From the NCBI GenBank assembly GCA_025617745.1, contig CM046857.1:28800094-28864093 (forward strand): DNA of 64,000 nt, given 5' to 3'. Positions within the stretch are counted from its first letter, which is position 1; the number at the start of each line of letters is the position of its first letter. This DNA comes from Heliocidaris erythrogramma. Lineage: Eukaryota; Echinodermata; Echinoidea; Camarodonta; Echinometridae. A model generated the notes under the pieces. The model was not told the origin of the DNA. It saw only the letters and a program-made list of their open reading frames with translations, and searched no databases. Positions 41,814-52,191 of the stretch are shown here, piece by piece. The position numbers and the translations under genes are program-made.

Positions 41814-41996
41814 TGGGCGTTGTGGCGTGCGCCTGTAATCCAGCTACCAGTGGAAGTTATAAACTGATTCAGCGGACCCAGGTTCGAGACTGAGTCACGT
41901 CTTTCGGATGATGACGTTAAAGGTCGGTCCCAGACGTAAATAATCATATCTGATTGATACACGTCTGTAAAAACCCAATTACACACACACACACAC
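41814..41996 (+). mobile_element. 7SL RNA-like SINE
   Basis: Head GGGCGTTGTGGCGTGCGCCTGTAATCCAGCTAC (41815-41847 region; written here as GGGCGTTGTGGCGTGCG and CCTGTAATCCAGCTAC) closely resembles the Alu-domain start of 7SL RNA. A box B GGTTCGAGACT follows at 41881, then a body with CTTTCGGATGATGACGTTAA and a tail GATTGATACACGTCTGTA...(CA)n, which also occurs at 2476. Short A-run and (CA)n at the 3' end. Confidence 0.65.
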
Positions 41997-42544
41997 TTGG
42001 CCTTTAATACAAAAATGCCCCAGTCATTTTAGAACTGATGCTGTACATAATGAGATTAAGATATTCAATGTAAAATGAACAGGAAATCTGACCATCTTGA
42101 TGTCCCACCACCCCCCCCCCCCCCCCACACACACACACACACGCAAACATACTCAAAGTCTCTGCTCATGCCCCCTCTCATTTTCTAGTCATTTTAACAG
42201 TGAGGATAACACACCAATGATTGCAGGCGCATAGCCGGGGAGCGAGAAAAAAAACAGCGAGAGCGAAAAAGCAGGGGAAGTGAGAGAAAATGTCTTAAAA
42301 TGTGCTACAAGCCATTATCTTTTGCTAAAACGTCAATATTTCGCGGCTTCGGGCGGCAAGGGGGAAAGAAAGCCCTAAGAAATGAAGGCGCTGAACCTTT
42401 AAGGACCTATACCGGTACGAATGACTGGTGCCCATTAACCTCGCCTGCATGTGTCGAGAGTGGCAATTTAGATTAATAAAAGTTGCCAAAGGACGTTAGT
42501 GCATGCCGGGCTGGTAAACTCACATACGTATCATGTTCCATTAT

Positions 42545-42612
42545 AATGATGATGATAATAATAATAATAATAATAATAATAATCCGTTTTATAATAATAA
42601 TAATAATAATAA
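42545..42612 (+). repeat. (AAT)n microsatellite
   Basis: Two AAT runs separated by CCGTTTTAT. Isoleucine-rich frames over it are artefacts. Confidence 0.75.
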
Positions 42613-42619
42613 GTACAGA

Positions 42620-44700
42620 AACCGTACAGAAAGCAAGCCAGCTCGGGACAGCACATATTCTGCGAAAGGTCATGGACTAGAATGAAAAGGAGAATTACGA
42701 ATAAGGATGAGGTTGAAACAAAGTAACCCTAGATTTCTGGATGAAATCCGGTTACTTCTTAATTTACCAACTGAACATTAGGTTGTGGACAAATCGATAA
42801 TAATAAGAAGAAGAAAAAAGAAGAAGAAGAAGAATAACAATTTCTATTGTATTTAGACCTCCCTTACTTCCTCCCCTCTCCTAGAATCACCCGATCTCCT
42901 CTCTCTTTCCTATCTCTGAAAATTATAAATCATTATATATTTCTGTTGGTATTCAAATTGGCAAAACGTGTCTTTCGAACGCTTCAGTTATACTTTCTGC
43001 ATGTTGCCAATCTGTAACATTTATGGGAATGAAAAAAAAACAAATTTCACATCAGTATAATCTTTTGAGCTTGAAATAACTACGTATTGTACCAAAATAT
43101 TAATTTGAAACAGAATATACTGAAAAAGAATTTAGGATCCTTATTCAAATGAGAAATAATAGTCGCTAATCTCATTCGCTTTTATACGTAGATTACACGT
43201 TGTGTGCATGCATGCAATGCACAATAACCTCTGTACTGTAAATGCACAACACAATGCATTGCGTGTATGTAGTGAATAATGAGCAGGGCTTAGCCTTGCG
43301 CTATGCAATCCAGTCCACAGATGTAGTCACGGAACCGTGGAGGGCGCGGTCCAGTCGTTCATCAACATGAATGTAAGTCAGTCGTAGAATAGACCTAGAC
43401 TTAGACCCATTACTTTATTTTTGTTTTTGTTTGCTTTCCTTTGTTGTTGTAGTTATTTTGGGTTTTTTCTTTTTGTTTGTTTGTTTTAGGTTGTTGGTTT
43501 TGTTTGTTCTTGCTGGTCCAAAGCAACCAAGCGGCAACATTTTTTGCTCTTTTTTTTACCATAAAAAGCACAATTTCTTTTTACCCAGGAAATTTTGCAA
43601 ATGACCACTGCAACTATGCGGTAGAGCCTGAGTTCGAATTTTGTACATTGATAAACGCTTTTCTACTCACATAATTGGGAGCAAAATAATTAACGAAAAC
43701 CCTTGAGAAATAGTCAAGAAATTCAGCAAATCGACTGGAAGTTGAGATTTCTTTTCAAATGTTTAACCTCTGCAGATGCTGTTTTTATCCTAATTTGGCA
43801 TGATTGGAGGCGTAATACTTAGCAAGAGGCAGATGAAACTTATATGATAGCGAGCAAAGGAACGACAATTATATCTTTATTTTTGAAATGTTGAACCCTT
43901 TAAAAAAAAGCTATTTAAAACCTATATACTGGGGGCGAGAAATTACGAGATCCTGAAAGCCAATAATTATGCGAGGGAGCAAAGCGACAGAGCTTTACAA
44001 TCTTTTCGCATTTTAAACCCTCAAAAACTGTACTATGCATTTACCCTTGTTATACTTCTCCTTCTCCTTGGCCTTGTCCTTGTTTTTGCCCTTCTCCATC
44101 GATCTCCTTCTCCTTCTCCTTCGATCTCCTTCTTCAGTTCTCCTTTTACTTCTTCTTGTTGTTTCTTCTTCATTTCTTCTTCTTCCGATCTGCTTCTTCT
44201 TCTGCCTTTCCCAAACTTTGAGTCAGAACCTCGTGTTCATTTTCGATTAAAATATATTTAGTGGGGTTCAGTGAGTGTATAGCTATATGAGGAATACAGG
44301 GCGTACTTTCCCCCTCAGTAAATGAAAGGCGAACAAAAAAAGCAACCCCCCAAAATCAGGAAAATGACAGAAAAGGGAGAGGAGGAAAGAAAATTACAGG
44401 GTAAAATGAACATAATAGTAGGAACCGTTCCCACACCTACCTCCTCATAGATTTTGTGAAAGTATTCTTTTATTCATTTCTTTTCAGTGAAATAAACAGT
44501 CTATACAAAAATAGAAATATTACAGTTATGAATAAAGTATGAAGAGAAACTTTTACAATTTAAAAGTAAATCTATACGTATAAGGCCTATATGGAAAACG
44601 TATACATTCATGGAAGAACAAAGAATTGATAATACATTCTTGCTTACTTCAGCTTACTTGAATTATACAGATATACAACTAAATTGCATTGTCTTCCTCA
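42620..44700. other. No gene seen; GAA/CTT and GT-rich tracts
   Basis: AAGAAG run near 42810, T/G-rich run near 43420-43500, CTT-rich run at 44050-44210. Nothing coding is supported. Confidence 0.4.
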
Positions 44701-44718
44701 ACCGAGCAGACTGAAGAC

Positions 44719-44929
44719 CAGTGGCGGCACCAAGGGGGGGGGGGGGGGGGGCACGGGGGGCCCCAGTTGCCCCCCCAATAATTTTCGGAGTGAAAAAATA
44801 AAAGGGTGGAAAATGATTTCGCGATGTACACGCAATTTTTTTTTGCCCGTCCTTGCCCCCCCCCCCAACATTTTCTTTTGCCCCCCATTTGCCCCCCCCC
44901 CCACTTTAAAAATCCTGGTGCCGCCACTG
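44719..44929. mobile_element. MITE with CAGTGGCGGCACCA ends and 7-bp target duplication
   Basis: Left CAGTGGCGGCACCAAGG, right CCTGGTGCCGCCACTG (inverted, one mismatch). CTGAAGA flanks it at 44711-44717 and 44930-44936. The interior is dominated by C and G runs. Confidence 0.7.
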
Positions 44930-44944
44930 CTGAAGATTGATACT

Positions 44945-44972
44945 CCCCCCCCCCCCCCCCCCCCCCCCCCCA
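44945..44972 (+). repeat. Very long poly-C run
   Basis: Close to 30 consecutive C bases just right of the preceding MITE. Assembly length is uncertain. Confidence 0.75.
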
Positions 44973-45466
44973 CCAATCATCCCCATCCGCGGGTGGCCCT
45001 TGAGTGCCTGGATCCACGCTACGCATGTACATGACGGGTTTGGCCATTTGGTATCACTATCATATTATTAGAAATTGATGTATTTTTAGTTTTATCATTA
45101 GTAAACCCGAGTCACTACTCACTATTTGAAAAGCTCGTGGATACTTCTAAAAAACTGTTCTCGCTCTCCTCTTCCAGAAAATCTGGTGTGGCGTGGATAC
45201 ACTGTTTTTATTTAAGTTTTTTGTATTTATTTAAGTTTTTGTAAATACTATACGTTTTGTTCATTACATTAGGTGACACTGTATTTTTTTTGTCTTATTG
45301 TTGATATTATTTCAATTATTTCTGTTACTATCTTTCTTTTATGTTCCTTATGTGCTTTGTAATTGTTTAATTTGCACTGTTTGTAATGATGAAAATCAAT
45401 GAAACATATGAATTAACAAAAAGAAAGAAATGTCACGCTCGCTTGGTAGAGCGGTGATAAGTACCG

Positions 45467-46160
45467 TGTAGCGGTTGGTCGCTACTTATAAGGCGAGATG
45501 GGAATAAGAAGCAATCACCACTTACCGACTTTATGCGTGCAGGGGTTAACCGGACATGGATCCTCCAAAATTCCAAAAGTTTCCAAATATTGCACAATCC
45601 GATTCAAATATATATTTACACAGGTATCACCACAGAAATGATCACAAAACTACTTGGCTAGCACAAGCGAGGTTTGGACTGTTCTCTGAGTGAATTGCAG
45701 AGAATAATATATAAAATTTCTCCAGGTGAGATGAAGGAGTATCAGTATAGATTGTAAAATAAAGTAGTGAATTGTAGAAATTGCTCCAAGGGAAGTGCAG
45801 GAAACAAATTCAGAAGTGAAGAGATGACATCCTCAAATTATCGTGTTGACTCGATGAGAAAACTTTGAGAAGTGGGTCTAGCAAAGATGGAGATGAAAAG
45901 TGTTTGTTCTTATCCCTTGCTAGTGTAGCAGGATGAAGAAGAAAGGGAGTGTTGTTGAAAATCCTTGAATTGAAGGTGAGTCATTAATGTGCGATGGGCA
46001 TGGCCATGCAGCTGACCACTTGTTGATAGATAAATGTGATAACATAGGGATGGTTGTGACTTCTGGTATAAAGGGCAATGTCCTCTCAAAATGACTTTGT
46101 ACAATAAGTGAAAGTGAGAAATTAAAGAAAAGATGAAGTGAGGATGAGGAAAATACTACA
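45467..46160 (-). repeat. 3' LTR of Ty3/gypsy element
   Basis: Plus-strand start TGTAGCGGTTGGTCGCTAC, end AATACTACA; inverted TGTA/TACA termini. 694 bp. Confidence 0.85.
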
Positions 46161-46240
46161 TCAGCCCCCTCCTAGAACGTTGAATAAAATGAAACGGTCG
46201 ATAATTGAGAAAGTAGTCCGAAATGAAATGAAATAATATC

Positions 46241-49200
46241 TCATTTGAAATTCCAAACTTGAACATAGCGTTTGGGAAAGTGTACTCTTCTGCCGGAACG
46301 AGTTTGTCTGACTTCGGGCTTGGCAGGAGGAGTGATAGAGGGAGGTTGAGGCTGAGAGGTTGGTGTAGTAGGCGCTTGTGAAGGTTTAGGGTCCTGTGAG
46401 AGTGTTGGACCAGGGTTGGTAGTAGATTTGACGGGCGAGTCCAAGTATGCAGGTTTCAAACGGTCGAGACTGACGCTGTCTTGTTTTCCTTTGAGTTGGA
46501 TGATGAAAAACTTGTCAGTTCGTCTGATGACTTCAAATGGGCCGTCGTATGGTGGTTGGAGAGGTTTCTTGACTGCATCATGTCGCACAAATACATGGGT
46601 GCATGTTGTGAGATCAGGATGAACCTGTGGTTTGCGTTGTTGAGCACGAGTGGGCTGAGGTTTGAGGTTCTGCATTTGTCTCCGTAGTCGGTGGATGTAG
46701 TTGCTAGGGTCCAAATCACAATCATTCTGACTAGGCGCTACAAACTGACCTGGCAATCTTATTGTTGTTCCATATACCAGTTCAGCTGCGCAACAACCTA
46801 AATCAGATTTGACTGCAGTTCGGATTCCAAGCAAGACGAGAGGGAGAGTTTCAGTCCATCTCACACTAATAGTAGCTTTAAGAGATGCTTTGAGTTGTCG
46901 ATGAAAGCGCTCTACAAGTCCATTTGATGCTGGGTGGTAAGATGTAGTTCGAATCCGAGAGCTGCCAAGAAGATGAGTTAGGGCTTGAAAGAGAGAAGAT
47001 TCAAATTGTCGTCCTCTGTCGGTTGTGATGGTTGAGGGAGCTCCGAAGCGAGATACCCATTGTGAAATGAAAGCTTGGGCAACAGTCTCGGCTGATATGT
47101 CGGGGATTGGTATTGCCTCAGGCCATCGAGTGAAACGGTCAACACAAGTGAGGAGATATGCATTGCCATTTGAAGGAGGGAGGGGTCCCACGAGATCGAT
47201 GTGGATGTGGTTGAATCTAGCGTCTGGTGTTGCGAAAGTACCTATCGGTGCCTTGGTATGACGATGTACTTTGCAACGTTGACACTGTATGCAAGTTTTA
47301 GTCCAACTTCTGACATCTTTGTTGATTCCAGGCCATACAAATCGCTCAGTGATGAGTTTTTGGGTAGCATTGATGCCGGGGTGAGATAGGTTGTGAAGAG
47401 CATCAAACACAACTCGTCGAAATTTGGCTGGGATGTAAGGGCGAGGATTTGTAGTTGAAGTGTCACATAGAATGGTAGAGTCAGAAGTAGGGAGTGGTAG
47501 AGGTTGGAGTTTGAGCGAGGTGGCAGTGAGTTGCCTGAGTTCCTCGTCATCCTCCTGAGCAGTGGCGATGGCATTGAAATCAATGGTGGAAGATGATTTC
47601 AGCGAGTTGATTTCCATGCGGGAAAGTGTGTCTGCCACTACATTGTGTTTGCCACTAACATGCCTAATATCAGTCGTGAATTGCGATATGTAGTCTAGAT
47701 GCCGGACTTCTCGTGGTGAATACCTGTCGGGTTTAGAGTTGTAGGCATGAATTAATGGTTTGTGATCTGTGTAGACACAGAATTGCCGTCCTTCTAGTGC
47801 ATGCTTGAAGTGACGAATGGTGAGGTAGATAGCGAGAAGTTCACGTCCGAAAGTGCTATATCTGGTCTCTGCTGGCTGCAGGCGTTTGGAGAAGAAGGCG
47901 ATGGGTTGCCAGTCATCGTCAACTAGTTGCTGCAACACCCCTCCGACAGCAACATCCGATGCATCAACCATAATGCAGAGTGGGGCATTAGGCATAGGGT
48001 GTGACAGAAGTGTAGCGTTAGCTAATGCTGTCTTGACCGAGTTGAATGCATGGATGGCTGCTTCGTCGAGATGAATTGCCTTGTTTTTCTGCTTGCATGC
48101 TAGGAGATCAGTGAGTGGTTGTGTGGTAGCTGCACAATCGGGAATAAAGCGTCGATAGAAGTTGATGAGTCCGAGAAACTCGCGAAGTTTGCGTAGAGAA
48201 TCAGGGACAGGGAAATCGTTGATGACTTTGACTTTCTCGGGAAGAGGGCGGATGCCGTTCTCATCAACGATATGGCCGAGAAAGGTGAGGGAGGATGCGC
48301 CAAATTCACATTTGGCTGGGTTGATGACAACTCCATATTTCGCAAGTCTAGTGAAGAGAAGTTGCAGGTGTTGTACATGCTGCTCCGGTGTCTCACTTGC
48401 GATGAGGAGGTCGTCGATGTAGGCGTACACAAAGGGAAGACCACGGGTTACCTCATCAATAAATCGTTGAAAAGTTTGTGCGGCATTGCGTAGCCCAAAA
48501 GGCATGCGCACAAACTCAAATAACCCAAAGGGTGTGGTGATGGCTGTTTTGTGTACGTCTGAGGGATCGACTGGTATCTGATGGTAAGCTCGTATGAGAT
48601 CGAGTTTTGTGAAAACTCGTTTGCCTGCTAGGGCAGAGGTGAAGTCTTGCAGATGGGGGATTGGATATTTATCGGGAACCGTATTCCTGTTTAGTGCCCG
48701 ATAGTCTCCGCACGGTCTCCAGTCTCCAGGGGTTTTCTTGGGCACCATATGAAGTGGGGATGCCCAGTTGCTGCTGGATGGTCGGATGATACCCAGTTCT
48801 AGCATGTGGTCAAATTCAGCTTTTGCGATGGTATACCTGTCGGTTGCTAGGCGACGAGGACGGGCTGAAACAGGAGGGCCTTTCGTCTCAATGTGATGGG
48901 TGACGGAATGTTTGATTGCTGCCTCCTTGTACACAGGACGTGTGATGTCAGGAAATTGATTGAGAAGAGATTTGTAAGCAGCTTGACTGTCTGGCTTTAC
49001 AAACATAGGACTGATAGAAGGAGAAGAAGAAAGGATGCCTTTTACTGATAGATTAGTAGTAGAATCGATGAGTCGAAGATTGCGAACATCAACCAGCAAA
49101 CCAAAGTGGTGTAGGAAGTCTGCCCCTAGGATAGGCGTGGAAATATCAGCAATGATGAAAATCCATCTGCAAGCTCGACGTAAGCCGACGTCGAGAGTCA

Positions 49201-49729
49201 GGCTTCGCTCTCCATAAGTAGTAATACTTGAGCGATTTACTGCTTGTAGATGAATTTTCGAAGAAGGGTGATGTTTCTCTGATTTTGAAGGAGGAAGAAC
49301 GCTTACTTCAGCTCCAGTGTCTACGAGAAATCGAATTCCAGTTTTCCTATCGGTAACGTAGAAGAGGCGACTATGTTGTGTCGTGCCAGTGTGATTTGTA
49401 GCTGCTAGATTAGATTTGTTCTTTCCCTGGTTGTTAGAGATATTTTTGAACTTGCAGGGTGGTACGCATTTGTTGGCTTTAGAATCGAAACGCCAGTGGT
49501 AGTAACAGTAGTCTCCAGCATGTTGATGTGAGCGGGACTGGCTAGCTTGGTTTGAATGCTGTGATGATCTGTCTTTACTACTTTTGCTCCTATTGGTTTG
49601 ACTTTTTTGAGATTGGGAAGTCAAAGTTTGAATTAGAATTGAGAGCTGTAAGATTTGTGCTCGCATTTGTTGAATGGTAGGAGTTGACTGAGTAGAAGAA
49701 GTAGGGTGATTTTGATTGTCAGTCGACAT
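46241..49729 (-). CDS. Ty3/gypsy Pol polyprotein with short N-terminal zinc-knuckle part
   Basis: About 1,162 residues from the ATG at 49729 ([12 protein letters not shown]). The frame stays open upstream into the LTR, so an earlier start is possible. Order: Ser/Gln-rich region (1-70); [18 protein letters not shown], a CX2HX9CX3C knuckle like the CHCC Gag finger of CsRn1-type elements; protease [15 protein letters not shown] with [28 protein letters not shown] and the catalytic YIDD; RNase H with [12 protein letters not shown] and VYTDHKPL; integrase with an H-H-C-C finger (HNLSHPGI ... CIQCQRC), [19 protein letters not shown] and [14 protein letters not shown]. Catalytic motifs look complete. 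Only about 70 residues precede the knuckle, where a capsid of about 200-300 residues is expected. Clade call is from motif style. Confidence 0.93.
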   Translation of the reverse strand: MSTDNQNHPTSSTQSTPTIQQMRAQILQLSILIQTLTSQSQKSQTNRSKSSKDRSSQHSNQASQSRSHQHAGDYCYYHWRFDSKANKCVPPCKFKNISNNQGKNKSNLAATNHTGTTQHSRLFYVTDRKTGIRFLVDTGAEVSVLPPSKSEKHHPSSKIHLQAVNRSSITTYGERSLTLDVGLRRACRWIFIIADISTPILGADFLHHFGLLVDVRNLRLIDSTTNLSVKGILSSSPSISPMFVKPDSQAAYKSLLNQFPDITRPVYKEAAIKHSVTHHIETKGPPVSARPRRLATDRYTIAKAEFDHMLELGIIRPSSSNWASPLHMVPKKTPGDWRPCGDYRALNRNTVPDKYPIPHLQDFTSALAGKRVFTKLDLIRAYHQIPVDPSDVHKTAITTPFGLFEFVRMPFGLRNAAQTFQRFIDEVTRGLPFVYAYIDDLLIASETPEQHVQHLQLLFTRLAKYGVVINPAKCEFGASSLTFLGHIVDENGIRPLPEKVKVINDFPVPDSLRKLREFLGLINFYRRFIPDCAATTQPLTDLLACKQKNKAIHLDEAAIHAFNSVKTALANATLLSHPMPNAPLCIMVDASDVAVGGVLQQLVDDDWQPIAFFSKRLQPAETRYSTFGRELLAIYLTIRHFKHALEGRQFCVYTDHKPLIHAYNSKPDRYSPREVRHLDYISQFTTDIRHVSGKHNVVADTLSRMEINSLKSSSTIDFNAIATAQEDDEELRQLTATSLKLQPLPLPTSDSTILCDTSTTNPRPYIPAKFRRVVFDALHNLSHPGINATQKLITERFVWPGINKDVRSWTKTCIQCQRCKVHRHTKAPIGTFATPDARFNHIHIDLVGPLPPSNGNAYLLTCVDRFTRWPEAIPIPDISAETVAQAFISQWVSRFGAPSTITTDRGRQFESSLFQALTHLLGSSRIRTTSYHPASNGLVERFHRQLKASLKATISVRWTETLPLVLLGIRTAVKSDLGCCAAELVYGTTIRLPGQFVAPSQNDCDLDPSNYIHRLRRQMQNLKPQPTRAQQRKPQVHPDLTTCTHVFVRHDAVKKPLQPPYDGPFEVIRRTDKFFIIQLKGKQDSVSLDRLKPAYLDSPVKSTTNPGPTLSQDPKPSQAPTTPTSQPQPPSITPPAKPEVRQTRSGRRVHFPKRYVQVWNFK

Positions 49730-49808
49730 GTTGAGGAGATGAAAAATGAGCCGACCATATAAATGAAGAAAGGAAGACAATAAATGAAAACAATTTGACG
49801 AAAACAAT

Positions 49809-50498
49809 TCGCTACTTATAAGGCGAGATGGGAATAAGAAGCAATCACCACTTACCGACTTTATGCGTGCAGGGGTTAACCGGACATGGATCCTCCAAAA
49901 TGCCAAAAGTTTCCAAATATTGCACAATCCGATTCAAATATATATTTACACAGGTATCACCACAGAAATGATCACAAAACTACTTGGCTAGCACAAGCGA
50001 GATTTGGACTGTTCTCTGAGTGAATTGCAGAGAATAATATGATGAAAGAGTTAGTACAAATTTCTCCAGGTGAGATGAAGGAGTATAGATTGTAAAATAA
50101 AGTAGTGAATTGTAGAAATTGCTCCAAGGGAAGTGCAGGAAACAAATTCAGAAGTGAAGAGATGACATCCTCAAATTATCGTGTTGACTCGATGAGAAAA
50201 CTTTGAGAAGTGGGTCTAGCAAAGATGGAGATGAAAAGTGTTAGTTCTTATCCCTTGCTAGTGTAGCAGGATGAAGAAGAAAGGGAGTGTTGTTGAAAAT
50301 CCTTGAATTGAAGGTGAGTCATTAATGTGCGATGGGCATGGCCATGCAGCTGACCACTTGTTGATAGATAAATGTGATAACATAGGGATGGTTGTGACTT
50401 CTGGTATAGAGGGCAATGTCCTCTCAAAATGACTTTGTACAATAAGTGAAAGTGAGAAATTAAAGAAAAGATGAAGTGAGGATGAGGAAAATACTACA
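49809..50498 (-). repeat. 5' LTR of Ty3/gypsy element, inner edge altered
   Basis: Matches the other LTR from TCGCTACTTATAAGGCG to AATACTACA, but the 12 bp TGTAGCGGTTGG that end the 3' LTR are replaced by unrelated ACGAAAACAAT. Confidence 0.85.
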
Positions 50499-50579
50499 AC
50501 CGTATAGCTTTTGAAGAAAAGTGAAGTGTGTGGGTATACTGGGGCATATTATATCAAGTCTAATCAGAGCGAATTTGAA

Positions 50580-50780
50580 GAACAATCCTTTATCATGCAT
50601 TGAAATCCCCCCCCCCCCCACTCAGTATTATTTAGGGTACGCGTATGCTTCTTCCCTCCCTTTGAAAGCACCCCCCCCCCCCCCTATCTCAGGGCTGCCA
50701 AAATTTCTGAACCCCCCTATCGCGGGCTTTGCGCGGGCTTTTCCTGCCTTGGAGACCCCCCCCCCCCCCTAAATTCAGAA
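50580..50780 (+). repeat. Poly-C-rich low-complexity region
   Basis: C-runs at about 50608, 50671 and 50756. Proline-rich frames are artefacts. The sequence continues to 51345 with C, T and GA runs and no gene. Confidence 0.55.
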
Positions 50781-51057
50781 CACTGCTCAATGTACCCCCT
50801 GTCTCAGGTGAGCTCTCATTCCAACCCCATATCTCAGGACAGACACCAACCCCCTCCCAAGTAAGCTGTCATTACAATCGAGGGAGGACTGGGTGGGACT
50901 GGGGGCCAGTGTTTTTACTTTTCAAAATGAAATAATCCTGGCTGAATGAGCTATCAAAACTAGCAGGAATTTCAGGAATTTGATCCTGGGATTTGATCAA
51001 TTTTTCAAGATATTTCATAACCCCCCCCCCCCCTTTTTTTTTTTAATTTCTCAGATG

Positions 51058-51096
<39 letters not shown>

Positions 51097-51348
51097 AAAA
51101 GACCCCTTTTTAAATGAAATCTCCGGGTGAAAGATTAAAAAAAAAACTTTTTTTACAATTCACGGGCCGGATTGTGTTGCCCAAAAAGTACCCCTTTACC
51201 GGAGATTTTGGGAACACGCATGCGGTCCCTTCGACCTCCGAGTGGGGGGCCGGGATTGAAATCAAAATGGAAATAATTATCTTTTAAATGTTTAAACATA
51301 CAAATCAATTGCCTATGAGAATAATCCAATAAATGAATAATTTTTCAT

Positions 51349-51734
51349 TATAGATCGAGCATACGATCTTTAACACTGGGAGTAATATGCCGAAAGATTT
51401 GTTTACAAATTAAAAATTCCTCCCCAGTCAAGCTTCTTCGTTTACTAACCATTGTTCCACGGCGGACCGTTTGAATATTAATGAGTCAGAAAGAAGAGGA
51501 TCTTGGGTATTTGATTCTAGTTCGTCGTGACTTGGCCGTGAACCAGAATAGCCTGGTGGTTAAGTCGCTGCCCGGCAAGCAGTAGATGACAGGTTCGAAT
51601 CCCGCTGGTTCCAATTTTTTCTGACTTGTGTTTTTCATTATAGATCGAGCATACGATCTTTAACACTGGGAGTAATATGCCGAAAGATTTGTTTACAAAT
51701 TAAAAATTCCTCCCCAGTCAAGCTTCTTCGTTTA
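51349..51734 (+). mobile_element. tRNA-like composite repeat (locus B) with terminal direct repeats
   Basis: Direct repeats of about 100 bp at 51349-51448 and 51639-51734 (TATAGATCGAGCATACGATC ... CTTCTTCGTTTA) bracket a 190-bp interior that ends in the tRNA-like module 51540-51611. Nearly identical to locus A (4920-5403). Flanks GAATAATTTTT and GAATATTTTTT may be an imperfect target duplication. Confidence 0.75.
51540..51611 (+). repeat. tRNA-like module, identical to 5206-5277
   Basis: 72 nt with GAACCAG/CTGGTTC acceptor halves and boxes A and B. No difference from locus A over the module. Confidence 0.7.
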
Positions 51735-51965
51735 GAATATTTTTTGTTACAAAATTACCTTTTAAAATTCATTTTGTTACAAAAATGAATTGCTGTTCAA
51801 TAATTTGCTGTACAAAAATTTTGAGTGAATTTTGTCACAAAATGAGGCAAGTTTGTACAGAATAACTCGGTGAACACTTGGCGCCCCATATGTGGATTCA
51901 TAGCGCCAGTTACGTAGCACGCGCGGCTCAGTGAAAATTAACAGCACGTACCATGTCCGTGGTAC

Positions 51966-51993
51966 CATGTACGTACGTACGTACGTACGTACG
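51966..51993 (+). repeat. (TACG)n microsatellite in presumed LUC7L promoter
   Basis: About seven TACG units (GTACGTACGTACGTACG...), 140 bp before the LUC7L start. Every unit holds a CpG. Confidence 0.75.
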
Positions 51994-52130
51994 CCGCTTG
52001 ACCGAATTTCGACGTTGTCGTTGCAAGCAGAAATTGACACTTTGGAGGAGAAATTCTGTCAAGAAATTCTGTTCAAGAATCTGTTTTCCAACATCATAAT
52101 TTTTGACTCTGTGAACCTTATGTCGCCATT

Positions 52131-52191
52131 ATGTCTGCCCAGGAGCAGATGCGGAAAATGCTCGATGAGCTGATGGGAACGTCTCGTAATG
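52131..52191 (+). CDS. LUC7L: LUC7L exon 1
   Basis: ATG in gccattATGTCTGCC, MSAQEQMRKMLDELMGTSRN, donor aatg|gtacta, phase 1. Intron 1 is 5.26 kb. Confidence 0.9.

Larger units (their letters stand above)
45467..50498 (-). mobile_element. Ty3/gypsy LTR retrotransposon, nearly intact and young
   Basis: 5,032 bp, flanked by ACCG at 45463-45466 and 50499-50502. LTRs at 45467-46160 (3' LTR) and about 49809-50498 (5' LTR); outer termini TGTA/TACA. The LTRs differ by about four substitutions and two short indels over some 680 bp, so insertion is recent. A purine-rich tract (AGGAGGGGGCTGA, minus strand) lies directly before the 3' LTR. One long pol frame is intact. The gag capsid part and a normal 5' LTR edge/primer-binding site are missing. 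Confidence 0.92.

Noticed and set aside
44679..45047. Gly/Pro-rich frames on both strands
   Set aside because: Produced by long C and G homopolymers in a MITE and adjacent tract.
45910..46104. 64-residue frame repeated identically at 50248-50442
   Set aside because: It is LTR sequence read on the minus strand; identical because the LTRs are nearly identical, with no start context or homology.
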